A stretch of 64,000 bases of DNA from Arachnia propionica (lineage in GTDB: Bacteria; Actinomycetota; Actinomycetes; Propionibacteriales; Propionibacteriaceae): NCBI RefSeq assembly GCF_003859805.1, contig NZ_RQZG01000014.1, positions 1-64,000 on the forward strand. The letters are read 5' to 3'. The position numbers and the translations under genes were made by a program. Position 1 is the stretch's first letter. Each line of letters starts with the position of its first letter. The notes below the pieces were generated by a model. That model searched no databases and had not been told where the DNA came from. It saw only the letters and a program-made list of their open reading frames with translations. Positions 37,131 to 46,687 of the stretch are shown one piece after another.

Positions 37131-37756
37131 CCGAGGACCCGACCGCGCCGGTCGTCGGGGTCGGCCCGCACCCGGAACCCTGGCCGGGTGACCCCCGTCT
37201 CGATCCGGAGCTGCTGGCACACGGGGATCGCCGCAATGTCATCGACCGCTACCGCTACTGGCGGCTCGAGGCGATCGTGGCGGACCTGGACCGGTCCCGG
37301 TCCGGGCTGCACGTGGCGATCCAGAACTGGGAGCACGACTTCAACATCGGCTCGATCGTGCGCACCGCCAACGCCTTCAACGTCGGTGGCGTCCACATCG
37401 TGGGGAGGCGACGGTGGAACCGTCGCGGGGCGATGGTCACCGACCGGTACCTCCACGTCCACCACCATGCCGACGAGCAGGGACTGAAGGCCTGGCTGGA
37501 GGAGCGGGGCATCGCCCTGGTGGGGGTGGACAACCTGCCGGGGTCGGTTCCGTTGGAGACCGCACGGTTGCCCGGGCACTGCTGTCTGGTGTTCGGTTCG
37601 GAGGGGCCCGGTCTGACCGAGGAGATGGTGGCGAACTGCAGCACGCTGGTGGCCATCACCCAGCGCGGCTCGACCCGTTCCCTCAACGCGGGCGCGGCCG
37701 CTGCCATCGCGATGTACCACTGGAGCCTGCAGCACCCTCTACCATTCGTGTCATGA
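37127..37756 (+). CDS. SpoU/TrmH family RNA 2'-O-methyltransferase
   Basis: The 209-residue SPOUT enzyme has the three knot motifs: IQNWEHDFNIGSIVRTANAF, CLVFGSEGPGLTEEM and ITQRGSTRSLNAGAAAAIA. It transfers methyl from SAM to a ribose 2'-OH in rRNA or tRNA; the target cannot be told. A short N-terminal part (HGDRRNVIDRYRYWRLEA) precedes the knot. GTG start overlaps the pyrE stop (GTGA). TACCAT inside its last codons may serve as promoter for the next gene. Confidence 0.92.
   Translation: MTEDPTAPVVGVGPHPEPWPGDPRLDPELLAHGDRRNVIDRYRYWRLEAIVADLDRSRSGLHVAIQNWEHDFNIGSIVRTANAFNVGGVHIVGRRRWNRRGAMVTDRYLHVHHHADEQGLKAWLEERGIALVGVDNLPGSVPLETARLPGHCCLVFGSEGPGLTEEMVANCSTLVAITQRGSTRSLNAGAAAAIAMYHWSLQHPLPFVS
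37740..37745 (+). promoter_or_regulatory. -10 element TACCAT within the SpoU gene end
   Basis: TACCAT lies 7 nt before the ATG of the small membrane protein, the same spacing as other apparent leaderless starts in this window. It would give that gene expression independent of the operon. Confidence 0.4.
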
Positions 37757-38286
37757 GCCCCGAGCGATTCGCCGTCGAACTGACCCCCTTGCCCACCGCG
37801 AGTCGGGTGGCGCAGCAACGGGGACGGTTGCGCTACCAGATCATCATCGCCGTGGTGTCGGCGGTGGTGCTGCTGGTGCTGTGGTGGGTGGTCAGGCCGG
37901 AACCCTGGCTGCTGTCCGGGGCGGCGCTGCTGTGGGGACTGAGCACGGCCTTCTGGATCGGGCTCAGCATGTTCTGGCTGAAGCAGGCGAAACGGGATCT
38001 CGCCTCGATCGGTCAGGGGGTGGCGCTCTACATCGACTCGGAGGGGCTGGAGTTCGTGCAGCCCGTCAGCGCCAAGGCCTCCTGGGCGGAGATCTCGGCA
38101 CTCAAGGTCAGCGGTAGCGGGTTCGGATCGGGGCCGAAGCTCGTGATGGAGGTGGCCGGAGGTCCTGTGGCCTCGGTGCCGATCAGCTTCCTCGACGCGA
38201 TGCCGGCGGCCATCGACTCGGCCGTGGGTGCCCGTTCCCTGGGCAGGGTGCGGCTGGACGTCTCCGACATGGACAAGATGTTCTAG
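37753..38286 (+). CDS. Small membrane protein of unknown function
   Basis: The 177-residue protein has two membrane helices (IIIAVVSAVVLLVLWWVV and LLSGAALLWGLSTAFWIGLSMFWL, residues 29-78), then a cytosolic beta-rich domain (VALYIDSEGLEFVQPVSAKASWAEISALKV...) that resembles PH-like or YcxB/DUF304-type folds. It starts with ATG overlapping the SpoU stop (ATGA) and closes the operon; the next gene, fba, lies 87 nt on with its own promoter and Shine-Dalgarno. No function can be assigned. Confidence 0.75.
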   Translation: MSPERFAVELTPLPTASRVAQQRGRLRYQIIIAVVSAVVLLVLWWVVRPEPWLLSGAALLWGLSTAFWIGLSMFWLKQAKRDLASIGQGVALYIDSEGLEFVQPVSAKASWAEISALKVSGSGFGSGPKLVMEVAGGPVASVPISFLDAMPAAIDSAVGARSLGRVRLDVSDMDKMF

Positions 38287-38329
38287 TTGTTCCTGAAACC
38301 CCGGTGGACGTGCTCACCGTGCAGGGCGC

Positions 38330-38335
38330 TAGGCT
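38330..38335 (+). promoter_or_regulatory. Possible -10 element TAGGCT for fba
   Basis: TAGGCT lies 38 nt before the fba start, leaving a short leader with the AAGGGG Shine-Dalgarno. The -35 region (TGGACG, 19 nt spacer) is weak. Confidence 0.4.
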
Positions 38336-38373
38336 GAACCCTGTAACGCACGCCTGACACGAAAAGGGGCACC

Positions 38374-39393
<1,020 letters not shown>

Positions 39394-39414
39394 GCCGTCC
39401 CATCGGTCAGTCGA

Positions 39415-39449
39415 GGGCCGGGACCCGTCGGTGTGACGGGTCCCGGCCC
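39415..39449 (+). terminator. Strong terminator after fba
   Basis: A perfect 15-bp stem (GGGCCGGGACCCGTC with its complement) closes a GGTGT loop 22 nt after the fba stop, followed by TTCGTGT. Confidence 0.9.
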
Positions 39450-39502
39450 TTCGTGTGCCCGCGTGCAGTCCCGGTGCGCGGAGAGGGAGCTCGCATACGG
39501 CT

Positions 39503-39532
39503 TTGACAAGGCGTTCTGCCATTCGGTGATAA
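39503..39532 (+). promoter_or_regulatory. Fucose operon promoter candidate
   Basis: A perfect TTGACA (39503-39508) is followed 18 nt later by TGATAA (39527-39532). The resulting transcript would have a leader of about 110 nt. The -10 overlaps a LacI-type operator and a second operator lies downstream. Confidence 0.5.
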
Positions 39533-39540
39533 CGCTTTCG
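39527..39540 (+). promoter_or_regulatory. LacI/cre-like operator 1
   Basis: TGATAACGCTTTCG fits the cre-like pattern TGWNANCGNTNWCA at all fixed positions except the last. It has the central CG typical of LacI-family sites and overlaps the -10 element, so a bound repressor would block the promoter. Confidence 0.45.
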
Positions 39541-39565
39541 TAACGTCCTTGACGAGTCCGGGGGG

Positions 39566-39589
39566 AGTGATGTTAGCGTTAGCATCACT
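39566..39589 (+). promoter_or_regulatory. LacI-type operator 2
   Basis: An inverted repeat with halves AGTGATG and CATCACT surrounds a TAGCGTTA-like core centred on CG; 10 of 12 base pairs match. It is 44 bp centre to centre from operator 1, about four helical turns, and lies between promoter and first gene. The likely ligand protein is the LacI-family regulator at the distal end of this operon. Confidence 0.6.
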
Positions 39590-39649
39590 CAAGGGAGGAC
39601 GAGCGCCAAGGTCGTCGGAACCTGAGGGAAGAGACACGAAGGAGTGCAC

Positions 39650-41167
39650 GTGGCGAAGTTGCTTGAGCTGAGGAACATCAGCAAGACCTTCCCTGGTGTC
39701 AAGGCGTTGCAGGGCGTCGACCTCGACCTGAACGCCGGTGAGGTGCTCGGCCTGTGCGGTGAGAACGGGGCCGGCAAGTCGACGCTGATGAAGATCCTCA
39801 CCGGGATCTACACCGCCGACCCGGGCGGGGAGATCTGGATCGAGGGAGAACCGGTGCAGGTGAACGGCGTCAACCACGCGCGTGAACTGGGCCTGTCCAT
39901 CATCCACCAGGAACTCAACATGGTCCCCGACCTCACGGTGGCCCAGAACCTCTACATCGGTCGCCCGGGATCCCACCGGGCGGGCTGGATCGACGACGCC
40001 AAGCTCAACCGCCAGGCGGCGGAGCTGTTCGAGAGCCTCGGCATGACCATCGACCCCAGGGCCCGCATCGGTGACCTGTCGGTGGCGCGGCAGCAGATGG
40101 TCGAGATCGCCCGCGCCCTGTCCTACAACTCGCGCGTGCTGGTCATGGACGAGCCGACCGCGGCCCTCACCGTCGCCGAGACCGAGGCGCTCTACGGGAT
40201 GATCCGCGACTTCATCTCCCCGAGCACCGGACTCATCTACATCTCGCACCGGATGCCGGAGATCGAGGAGATCACCGACCGGGTCTCGGTGCTGCGCGAC
40301 GGCCAGTACATCGGTACCGTCACCACGAAGGACGTCGAGATGCGTGAGGTGATCTCGATGATGGTGGGCCGCGAGGTCTCCGCCGAGGCCAGGCCGCGCA
40401 ACACCCCGATCAGCGACGACGTGGTGCTCAAGGTGGAGAACCTCAGCACGAAGAAGCTGCTGCGTGACATCAACTTCGAGGTCCGCAAGGGAGAGATCCT
40501 GGGATTCGCCGGACTCATGGGGGCCGGACGCACCGAGGTGGCGCGTTGCGTGTTCGGGGCGGACCCGCGCAGCAGCGGCACCATCACCATCAACGGTGCA
40601 CAGGTGCCCGTCCGCAACGCCGCCGACGCGGTCAGGGCCGGCATCGGCTACCTGTCCGAGGACCGCAAGCAGTTCGGCCTGCTGCTGGAGCAGGACATCA
40701 AGCAGAACGCCGTGATGGCCGCGATGAAGGACTTCAACATCGGTGGTTTCATCCTCGACGGCAAGATCCGTACCGTCGGTGAGGAGTACAGCAGGAAGCT
40801 CCGGGTCAAGACCCCCTCGGTCAACCAGCTGCTCGGCAAGCTCTCGGGCGGCAACCAGCAGAAGGTCGTCATCGCGAAGTGGCTGATCCGCAACTGCGAG
40901 GTCCTCATCTTCGACGAACCGACCCGCGGCATCGACGTCGGGGCCAAGGAGGAGATCTACGAGTTGCTGGAACAGCTGTGCGCCCAGGGCAAGGCGATCC
41001 TCATGATCTCCTCCGAACTGCCCGAGGTGCTCCGCATGAGCCACCGCATCGCCGTCATGGCCCACGGCCACATCACCGGAATCCTCGACAACGAGGACGC
41101 CACCCAGGAGAACATCATGGAACTTGCCACGCTCGGCAAGGCGCAACTGAACGGAGAAGCCGCGTGA
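39650..41167 (+). CDS. Sugar ABC transporter ATP-binding protein (RbsA/XylG type)
   Basis: This 505-residue protein has two ABC domains in tandem, as in importers of monosaccharides. Domain 1 has GENGAGKST (about residue 38) and LVMDEPTAAL; domain 2 has the altered Walker A GLMGAGRTEVAR and the signature LSGGNQQKVVIAKW with LIFDEPTRGID. The GTG at 39650 was chosen because GAAGGAG lies 5 nt ahead; an upstream GTG at 39644 overlaps that site. It is the first gene of the fucose operon and powers the permease and binding protein that follow. The substrate, L-fucose, is inferred from the operon. Confidence 0.93.
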   Translation: MAKLLELRNISKTFPGVKALQGVDLDLNAGEVLGLCGENGAGKSTLMKILTGIYTADPGGEIWIEGEPVQVNGVNHARELGLSIIHQELNMVPDLTVAQNLYIGRPGSHRAGWIDDAKLNRQAAELFESLGMTIDPRARIGDLSVARQQMVEIARALSYNSRVLVMDEPTAALTVAETEALYGMIRDFISPSTGLIYISHRMPEIEEITDRVSVLRDGQYIGTVTTKDVEMREVISMMVGREVSAEARPRNTPISDDVVLKVENLSTKKLLRDINFEVRKGEILGFAGLMGAGRTEVARCVFGADPRSSGTITINGAQVPVRNAADAVRAGIGYLSEDRKQFGLLLEQDIKQNAVMAAMKDFNIGGFILDGKIRTVGEEYSRKLRVKTPSVNQLLGKLSGGNQQKVVIAKWLIRNCEVLIFDEPTRGIDVGAKEEIYELLEQLCAQGKAILMISSELPEVLRMSHRIAVMAHGHITGILDNEDATQENIMELATLGKAQLNGEAA

Positions 41168-42159
41168 GCACCACGACCGTGCCCGAGAACAGCCGCACCA
41201 CATCATCCATCCTCAAGTCGTCGATGCAGCAACTGTTCGTCTTCGGCTCGCTGATCGTGATCTACCTGATCTTCGTGTTCGCGGCGCCGGGATTCAGCAA
41301 CCCGGCAGTGCTGTCCGACATCCTGCTCCGCTCGGCCGCCATCGGCATCATGGCCCTCGGCGCCACCTTCGTCATCGCCACCGGTGGCATCGATCTGTCA
41401 GTGGGGACGGGGATGGCGCTGGCCGGTGTGATGACGGCCTTCTTCCTGGGCGGCAACTTCCTCAACCTGCCGCTGGCGGTCGGGCTGGTCCTCGCCATCC
41501 TGTTCGGTGGCCTCGTCGGAGCGGTCAACGGATTCAACATCTCCGTGCTGGGGCTGCCCCCGTTCATCGCCACCCTCGGCATGATGATGGTCGCCAAGGG
41601 CCTGGCCCTGGTGATCTCCAACGCCAACCCGATGCCGATCGAGAACCCGGACTTCAAGCTCTTCGGCAGCCAGGAGTTCATCCCGGGAATCCCCAACGCC
41701 GCCATCCTCTTCGTGATCCTGACCGTGATCGCCTCGGTCCTGCTGAACAAGACCCTGCTCGGACGCTACGCCCTGGCCATCGGCTCCAACGAGGAGGCCA
41801 CCCGGCTGTCCGGGGTGAACGTGAAGTTCTGGAAGACGATGGTCTACGTCACGGCCGGGGTGTTCATGGCGATCGGCGCCATCGTCTTCAACGCCCGCAC
41901 CGCCGTGGTCCAGCCGAGTGAGGGCCTGGGCTACGAACTCGACGTCATCGCCGCAGTCGTGATCGGTGGCACCTCGCTGGCAGGTGGACGCGCGAACATC
42001 ATCGGGACCTTCGTCGGTGCGGTGCTCATGAAGACTCTCCTCACCGGCCTGCAGATGATGCAGGTCAACCAGTTCTGGCAGTACGTGGTGATCGGCGTCA
42101 TCGTCCTGGCCGCGGTCTTCGCCGACAACGTCCGACGAGCACGCGCATCCGCCGTGTGA
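41164..42159 (+). CDS. Sugar ABC transporter permease (RbsC type)
   Basis: The 331-residue integral membrane protein has 8-10 hydrophobic helices and the branched permease motifs GATFVIATGGIDLSVG, NGFNISVLGLPPFIATLG, AIGSNEEATRLSGVNV and AAVVIGGTSLAGGRANI; the last two form the cytosolic coupling region. GTG overlaps the ATPase stop by 4 nt (GTGA), so the two are made together. It likely forms a homodimer channel for the sugar bound by the following lipoprotein. Confidence 0.93.
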   Translation: MSTTTVPENSRTTSSILKSSMQQLFVFGSLIVIYLIFVFAAPGFSNPAVLSDILLRSAAIGIMALGATFVIATGGIDLSVGTGMALAGVMTAFFLGGNFLNLPLAVGLVLAILFGGLVGAVNGFNISVLGLPPFIATLGMMMVAKGLALVISNANPMPIENPDFKLFGSQEFIPGIPNAAILFVILTVIASVLLNKTLLGRYALAIGSNEEATRLSGVNVKFWKTMVYVTAGVFMAIGAIVFNARTAVVQPSEGLGYELDVIAAVVIGGTSLAGGRANIIGTFVGAVLMKTLLTGLQMMQVNQFWQYVVIGVIVLAAVFADNVRRARASAV

Positions 42160-42216
42160 CCAATCCCGAACCTCCTCCCACACGAATGAACCCGGGCAGT
42201 GAAAGCCCACCCTCAT

Positions 42217-42232
42217 GAGGACCACGGTCCTC
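42217..42232 (+). other. Small hairpin before the binding-protein gene
   Basis: GAGGACC and GGTCCTC form a tight hairpin 18 nt before the ATG of the substrate-binding lipoprotein. A stem here might protect the transcript and help raise expression of the binding protein over the permease, as is often seen in ABC operons. Significance is uncertain. Confidence 0.35.
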
Positions 42233-42250
42233 GACCTGAAAGGAAGAACC

Positions 42251-43291
42251 ATGCGACTCAACTCGAAGTGGCTGGCCGTTCCCGCGCTGCTGGCTCTCGG
42301 TCTCAGCGCCTGTTCCACCTCGGCTGCGCCCGGCACCGCCAACAGCAGCTCCTCCGGTGGCGAGTCCTCGACGGCGTCCCAGACGGTGAGCTGTGACATC
42401 CCGTCGGATGTCACCAAGGGTGATGGCAGCAAGACCGTCTACCTGGTCTCGAAGGGGTTCCAGCACCGCTTCTGGCAGGCCGTGAAGGAAGGTGCCGACG
42501 CGGCCGGCAAGGATCTCGGCTACAAGGTCGAGTTCGTCGGTCCCCCGAGCGAGCAGGACGTCTCGATCCAGATCGACCAGCTCGAGACCGCCTTCAAGAC
42601 CAATCCGGCAGCCATCGGTTTCGCCGCCCTCGACACCAAGGCCGCCGCCGACACCCTGAAGAAGATCTCGGATGCCAAGATCCCGCTGATCGCCTTCGAC
42701 TCCGGGGTGGACTCCGATGACCCGCTGACCACGGTCTCCACCGACAACAAGGCTGCTGCCGCCGAGGCCGCCAAGCACATGGTCGAACTCACCGGTGGCA
42801 AGGGCACCGTCGGGCTGGTCTGCCATGACCTCACCTCCGCCACGGGCAAGCAGCGCTGCGAGGGCTTCCAGGAGTACATCAAGAGCAATGCCCCCGAGAT
42901 CAAGCTGCTCGAGCCGCTGACCGCGGGCAAGGTCGAGGAGGCCACGGGAGCAGCCAAGTCGATGATCCAGTCCAACGCTGACCTCGTCGGCATCTACGGC
43001 ACCAACGAGGCTGCGGCCACCGGTGCCGTCCAGGCCGCGAACGAGGTCAACAAGGAGGGATTGCAGGTGGTCGGCTTCGACTCCGGCAAGATCCAGATCC
43101 AGTCGATCAAGGAGGGCAAGCAGGCCGGTGCCGTCACCCAGTCGCCGGTCAAGATGGGATGTGAGACCGTGGTGGCGGCCGTGAAGGCCATCAACGGTGA
43201 CTCGCTGCCGAAGACCATCGACTCCGGTTTCGCCTGGTACGACAAGACCAACATCGATGCCGAGGACATCAAGCCGAACCTCTACGAGTGA
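42251..43291 (+). CDS. Sugar-binding lipoprotein of ABC transporter
   Basis: The 346-residue protein has a lipoprotein signal (MRLNSKWLAVPALLALGLSAC, Cys at about 21), a Ser/Gly-rich linker and a Periplasmic-binding type 4 (RbsB-like) domain: TVYLVSKGFQHRFWQAVKEGA, IGFAALDTKAA, IPLIAFDSGVDSDDP, GIYGTNEAAATGAVQAA and LQVVGFDSGK. It captures the sugar outside the membrane. ATG at 42251 has AGGAAG ahead; the in-frame ATG at 42215 has no site and would bury the signal peptide. A strong terminator follows. Confidence 0.94.
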   Translation: MRLNSKWLAVPALLALGLSACSTSAAPGTANSSSSGGESSTASQTVSCDIPSDVTKGDGSKTVYLVSKGFQHRFWQAVKEGADAAGKDLGYKVEFVGPPSEQDVSIQIDQLETAFKTNPAAIGFAALDTKAAADTLKKISDAKIPLIAFDSGVDSDDPLTTVSTDNKAAAAEAAKHMVELTGGKGTVGLVCHDLTSATGKQRCEGFQEYIKSNAPEIKLLEPLTAGKVEEATGAAKSMIQSNADLVGIYGTNEAAATGAVQAANEVNKEGLQVVGFDSGKIQIQSIKEGKQAGAVTQSPVKMGCETVVAAVKAINGDSLPKTIDSGFAWYDKTNIDAEDIKPNLYE

Positions 43292-43299
43292 CACCTGTT

Positions 43300-43331
43300 C
43301 CCCGTCGGGCAGGCCGTCCTGCCCGACGGGG
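43300..43331 (+). terminator. Strong hairpin between the binding protein and fucI
   Basis: A perfect 14-bp stem (CCCCGTCGGGCAGG and complement) closes a CCGT loop 9 nt after the binding-protein stop, followed by TTCT. It should end or reduce transcription, so fucI may be read at a lower level or from its own promoter in the following 80 nt, where I see no clear one. Confidence 0.85.
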
Positions 43332-43412
43332 TTCTCCCATGACCGGTTCCCGCGCATCGGTGAGTGAAGGAACCAGCAGCGGTCAAGCCACAACGAAGCA
43401 AGAGAGAACAAC

Positions 43413-45176
43413 ATGACGAATCATCCGAAGATCGGTATCCGCCCCATCATTGACGGCCGCCGTCGCGGCGTCCGGGAGTCCCTCGAGGACCAGACCATGA
43501 ACATGGCCAAGCGGGTCGCGGCCCTCTACGAGGCCGAACTGCGTCACCCCGACGGCAGCCCCGTGCAGTGTGTCATCGCCGACACCACCATCGGCGGCGT
43601 CGCCGAGGCCCAGGCCACCGCGGTGAAGTTCAAGCGCGAGAACGTCGGGCTCACCCTGTCGGTGACGCCGTGCTGGGCCTACGGCACCGAGACCATCGAC
43701 ATGGATCGCACCATGCCGCACGCGATCTGGGGCTTCAACGGGTCCGAGCGTCCCGGCGCGGTCTACCTGGCGGCGGCACTCGCCGGGCACACCCAGCTCG
43801 GCATCCCGGCCTTCGGCATCTATGGCGAGCACGTCCAGGACGCCGACGACGAGACGATCCCCGACGAGGTGCGGCAGCGGCTGCTGGACTACGCCGTCTG
43901 CGGTCTGGCCGTGGCGCAGATGAAGGGCACCTCCTACCTGTCCATGGGTGCGGTGTCGATGGGCATCGCGGGCTCCGTCGTCAAGGACGAGTTCTGGAGC
44001 AAGTACCTCGGGATGCGCAACGAGTACGTCGACATGAGCGAGTTCGCGCGGCGCGTCAACGAGGAGATCTACGACGTCGAGGAGTACGAGCGGGCCTACG
44101 CCTGGGTGAGGGAGAACTTCACCCCCGGCAAGGACTACAACCCGCCGGAGAACCAGAAGCCGGAGCTGCACGACGACTGGTGGAGCTACTCGGTGAAGAT
44201 GACGCTGATCGCCCGTGACCTGATGGTCGGCAACCCGCGGCTGGCCGAGAAGGGCTGGGGCGAGGAGGCACTCGGACGTGGTGCCCTGGCCGCCGGTTTC
44301 CAGGGGCAGCGGCAGTGGACCGACGGTTTCCCCAACGGTGACCTCATGGAGACCATCCTCAACACCACCTTCGACTGGGACGGCACCCGCACCCCCTACA
44401 TCCTCGCCACCGAGAACGATGCGCTCAACGGGGCGTCGATGCTGTTCAACCACCTGCTGACCAACACCGCCCAGCTGTTCAGCGACGTGCGCACCTACTG
44501 GTCTCCCGAGGCCGTGGAACGGGTCACCGGTCACAGGCTCGAGGGGCGCGCCTCCGGCGGCATCATCGACCTGCGGAACTCCGGACCGACCACCCTCGAC
44601 GGCTCCTTCGCCGCCACCCGTGACGGCGAACACGTGATCAAGCCGTGGTGGGAGGTCACCGAGGAGGACCAGAAGGCGATGCTGGAGGCCTCGACCTTCG
44701 CCCCCGCCATCTACGAGTACTTCCCGGGTGGTGGCATCTCCACGCACTTCCGCTCCGCCGGTGAGGTGCCGGTGACGATGTGCCGGATCAACTGGGTCGA
44801 CGGCCTGGGCCCGGTGCTGCAGATCGCCGAGGGCTGGACGGTCGAGCTGCCCGACGAGGCGGCCACCATCATCGAGGACCGCACCAATGCCACCTGGCCG
44901 ACCACCTGGTTCGTCCCGAACCTGACCGGGGAGGGTGCCTTCACCAGCGTCTACGACGTGATGAACGCCTGGGGGGCCAACCACGGTGCCATCTCCTACG
45001 GTCACATCGGTGCCCGCCTGATCACCCTGGCCTCGATGCTGCGCATCCCGGTCAACATGCACAACGTGCCCGCCGAGCAGATCTTCCGTCCGAAGAACTG
45101 GCTCAGCTTCGGCACCGCCGACCTGGAGGGGGCCGACTACCGGGCCTGCGCCCAGTTCGGCCCGCTCTACGCCTGA
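43413..45176 (+). CDS. fucI: L-fucose isomerase
   Basis: FucI converts L-fucose to L-fuculose with Mn2+. The 587-residue length is close to that of known enzymes (about 590). Recognisable parts are [21 protein letters not shown] at the start, [45 protein letters not shown], and the metal-binding region [20 protein letters not shown] (about residue 333). D-arabinose is a common second substrate of the family. ATG at 43413 has AAGAGAGAA ahead. It sits between the importer and the kinase. Confidence 0.96.
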   Translation: MTNHPKIGIRPIIDGRRRGVRESLEDQTMNMAKRVAALYEAELRHPDGSPVQCVIADTTIGGVAEAQATAVKFKRENVGLTLSVTPCWAYGTETIDMDRTMPHAIWGFNGSERPGAVYLAAALAGHTQLGIPAFGIYGEHVQDADDETIPDEVRQRLLDYAVCGLAVAQMKGTSYLSMGAVSMGIAGSVVKDEFWSKYLGMRNEYVDMSEFARRVNEEIYDVEEYERAYAWVRENFTPGKDYNPPENQKPELHDDWWSYSVKMTLIARDLMVGNPRLAEKGWGEEALGRGALAAGFQGQRQWTDGFPNGDLMETILNTTFDWDGTRTPYILATENDALNGASMLFNHLLTNTAQLFSDVRTYWSPEAVERVTGHRLEGRASGGIIDLRNSGPTTLDGSFAATRDGEHVIKPWWEVTEEDQKAMLEASTFAPAIYEYFPGGGISTHFRSAGEVPVTMCRINWVDGLGPVLQIAEGWTVELPDEAATIIEDRTNATWPTTWFVPNLTGEGAFTSVYDVMNAWGANHGAISYGHIGARLITLASMLRIPVNMHNVPAEQIFRPKNWLSFGTADLEGADYRACAQFGPLYA

Positions 45177-45185
45177 GCACGAGGA

Positions 45186-45216
45186 GTGGGGGAGACGACG
45201 GGGTCGTCTCCCCCAC
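45186..45216 (+). terminator. Hairpin between fucI and the kinase gene
   Basis: A perfect 13-bp stem (GTGGGGGAGACGA and complement) closes a CGGGG loop 9 nt after the fucI stop. There is no T tract. It may act as a partial terminator or a stability element inside the operon. Confidence 0.65.
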
Positions 45217-45289
45217 ATCCTGACCCCGCCGCGCGAACCGGGCCGTGACCGGGCAGGATGGGGTCAAGACCCAAGAACAGGAGGATGAA

Positions 45290-46687
45290 GTGCCAGCCAC
45301 CGCCCTTGCCGTCGACCTGGGGTCCTCCTCGGGGCGCATCATCGCAGGTGTCCTCGAGGACGGCCGGGTCACCGAGACCGAGGTCCACCGGTTCCCACAC
45401 ACCGCCACGAAGGAGGCGGGGTACCTGTGCTGGGACCTCGTCGCCATGTGGAGTGAGGTGGTTCGTGGGTTGCAGCTCGCCATCGAGCGGTTCCCCGACG
45501 CCACCACCGTCAGCGTCGACACCTGGGGGGTGGACTGGGTGCCGCTCGATGCCGACGGCAACCCCCTCACCCCGGCCCGTTGCTATCGTGACGAACGCAC
45601 CGGCCGAACCCTCGAGGCCTATCGTGAGCGGCTTCCCGAGTCCCGGCAGTGGGAGCTCACGGGCATCGCCCCGGCCACCATCAACAGCTCCAACCAGCTC
45701 TTCGCCTTCCTCACCGAGGAGGCCCACGTCGCGGCCGAGACCGACCAGATCCTCTTCCTGCCAGACTGGTTCACCTACATGCTGACCGGGGTGCGCGGCT
45801 GGTCCCGATCCATCGCATCCACCTCGGGACTGTGTGCACCGGGCGCGCAGGCATGGTCCGAGGAGGTCTTCGAGGCCCTCGGGATCCCGCGTTCCTGGGT
45901 CGGGGAGCTGACCCACGAGTGCAGCGTCGTCGGTCCCTGCAGCGTCGACGGACTGGAGCAGCTCACCGTCGTCCGGGCCGGGGCCCACGACTCCGCCTGT
46001 GCGGTGGCCGCGTTGCAGCGTGACGACGCCCCGACCTGCTTCCTGTCCGCCGGGTCCTGGTCGGTGCTCGGGGTGCTGCGTGACGAACCCCTCATGGGCG
46101 ACGACGCGCGTGCGCTCGGGCTGACCAACGAGGCCAGGGCCGAGGGCGGGGTCAGGCCGCTGTTCAACATCACCGGGCTGTGGATCCTCCAGGAGTGTCA
46201 GCGGGACTGGCAGGACAAGGGGCTGGAGAGCGACATCGTCGCCCTGCTCGAGGAGGCGGCCGCGGCCGCCTCCCTGGGGGTGACGATCGACCCCGACGAC
46301 CCACAGTACGCGCACCCCGGATCGATGGTGGAGCGGGTCACGGCCGCCCTCGAGGAGGCCGGGGCGCCGGTCGGGATCAGCCAGGGGCAGCTCGTGCGTG
46401 CCCTCTGCGAGTCGTTCGCAGAGCGTTACGCCCGCGCCGTCCACGACCTCTCGGCCCTGACCGGGGAACCCCTGACCAGGCTGAACCTGGTGGGTGGTGG
46501 CTCCCGCAACACCTTGCTGTGCGACCTCACCGCCACGGCGCTCGGGGTGCCCGTGCTGGCCGGCCCGGCCGAGGCCTCCACACTCGGCTCCCTTCTCGTG
46601 CAGTTCGAGGTCAGTGGTGCCCTGCAACCCGAACAACGCAACGAGGTGATCGCCGCCACGGCCATGACCCGGACGCACCAGCCATGA
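45290..46687 (+). CDS. FGGY carbohydrate kinase (rhamnulokinase/L-fuculokinase type)
   Basis: The 465-residue kinase should phosphorylate L-fuculose to L-fuculose 1-phosphate, judged by its place next to fucI. FGGY motifs are TALAVDLGSSSGRIIAG (phosphate-binding start), VSVDTWGVDWVPLD, INSSNQLFAFL, LPDWFTYMLTG, AGAHDSACAVAAL, and LNLVGGGSRNTLLCDLTA. Sequence style is closer to rhamnulokinases than to E. coli FucK, which is common in actinobacteria. GTG at 45290 has AGGAGG 5 nt ahead. Its stop overlaps the regulator start. Confidence 0.92.
   Translation: MPATALAVDLGSSSGRIIAGVLEDGRVTETEVHRFPHTATKEAGYLCWDLVAMWSEVVRGLQLAIERFPDATTVSVDTWGVDWVPLDADGNPLTPARCYRDERTGRTLEAYRERLPESRQWELTGIAPATINSSNQLFAFLTEEAHVAAETDQILFLPDWFTYMLTGVRGWSRSIASTSGLCAPGAQAWSEEVFEALGIPRSWVGELTHECSVVGPCSVDGLEQLTVVRAGAHDSACAVAALQRDDAPTCFLSAGSWSVLGVLRDEPLMGDDARALGLTNEARAEGGVRPLFNITGLWILQECQRDWQDKGLESDIVALLEEAAAAASLGVTIDPDDPQYAHPGSMVERVTAALEEAGAPVGISQGQLVRALCESFAERYARAVHDLSALTGEPLTRLNLVGGGSRNTLLCDLTATALGVPVLAGPAEASTLGSLLVQFEVSGALQPEQRNEVIAATAMTRTHQP

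Noticed and set aside
46180-46683. N-terminal extension of the LacI regulator
   Set aside because: The extension lies inside the kinase gene in another frame and is low-complexity; the HTH begins just after ATG at 46684.
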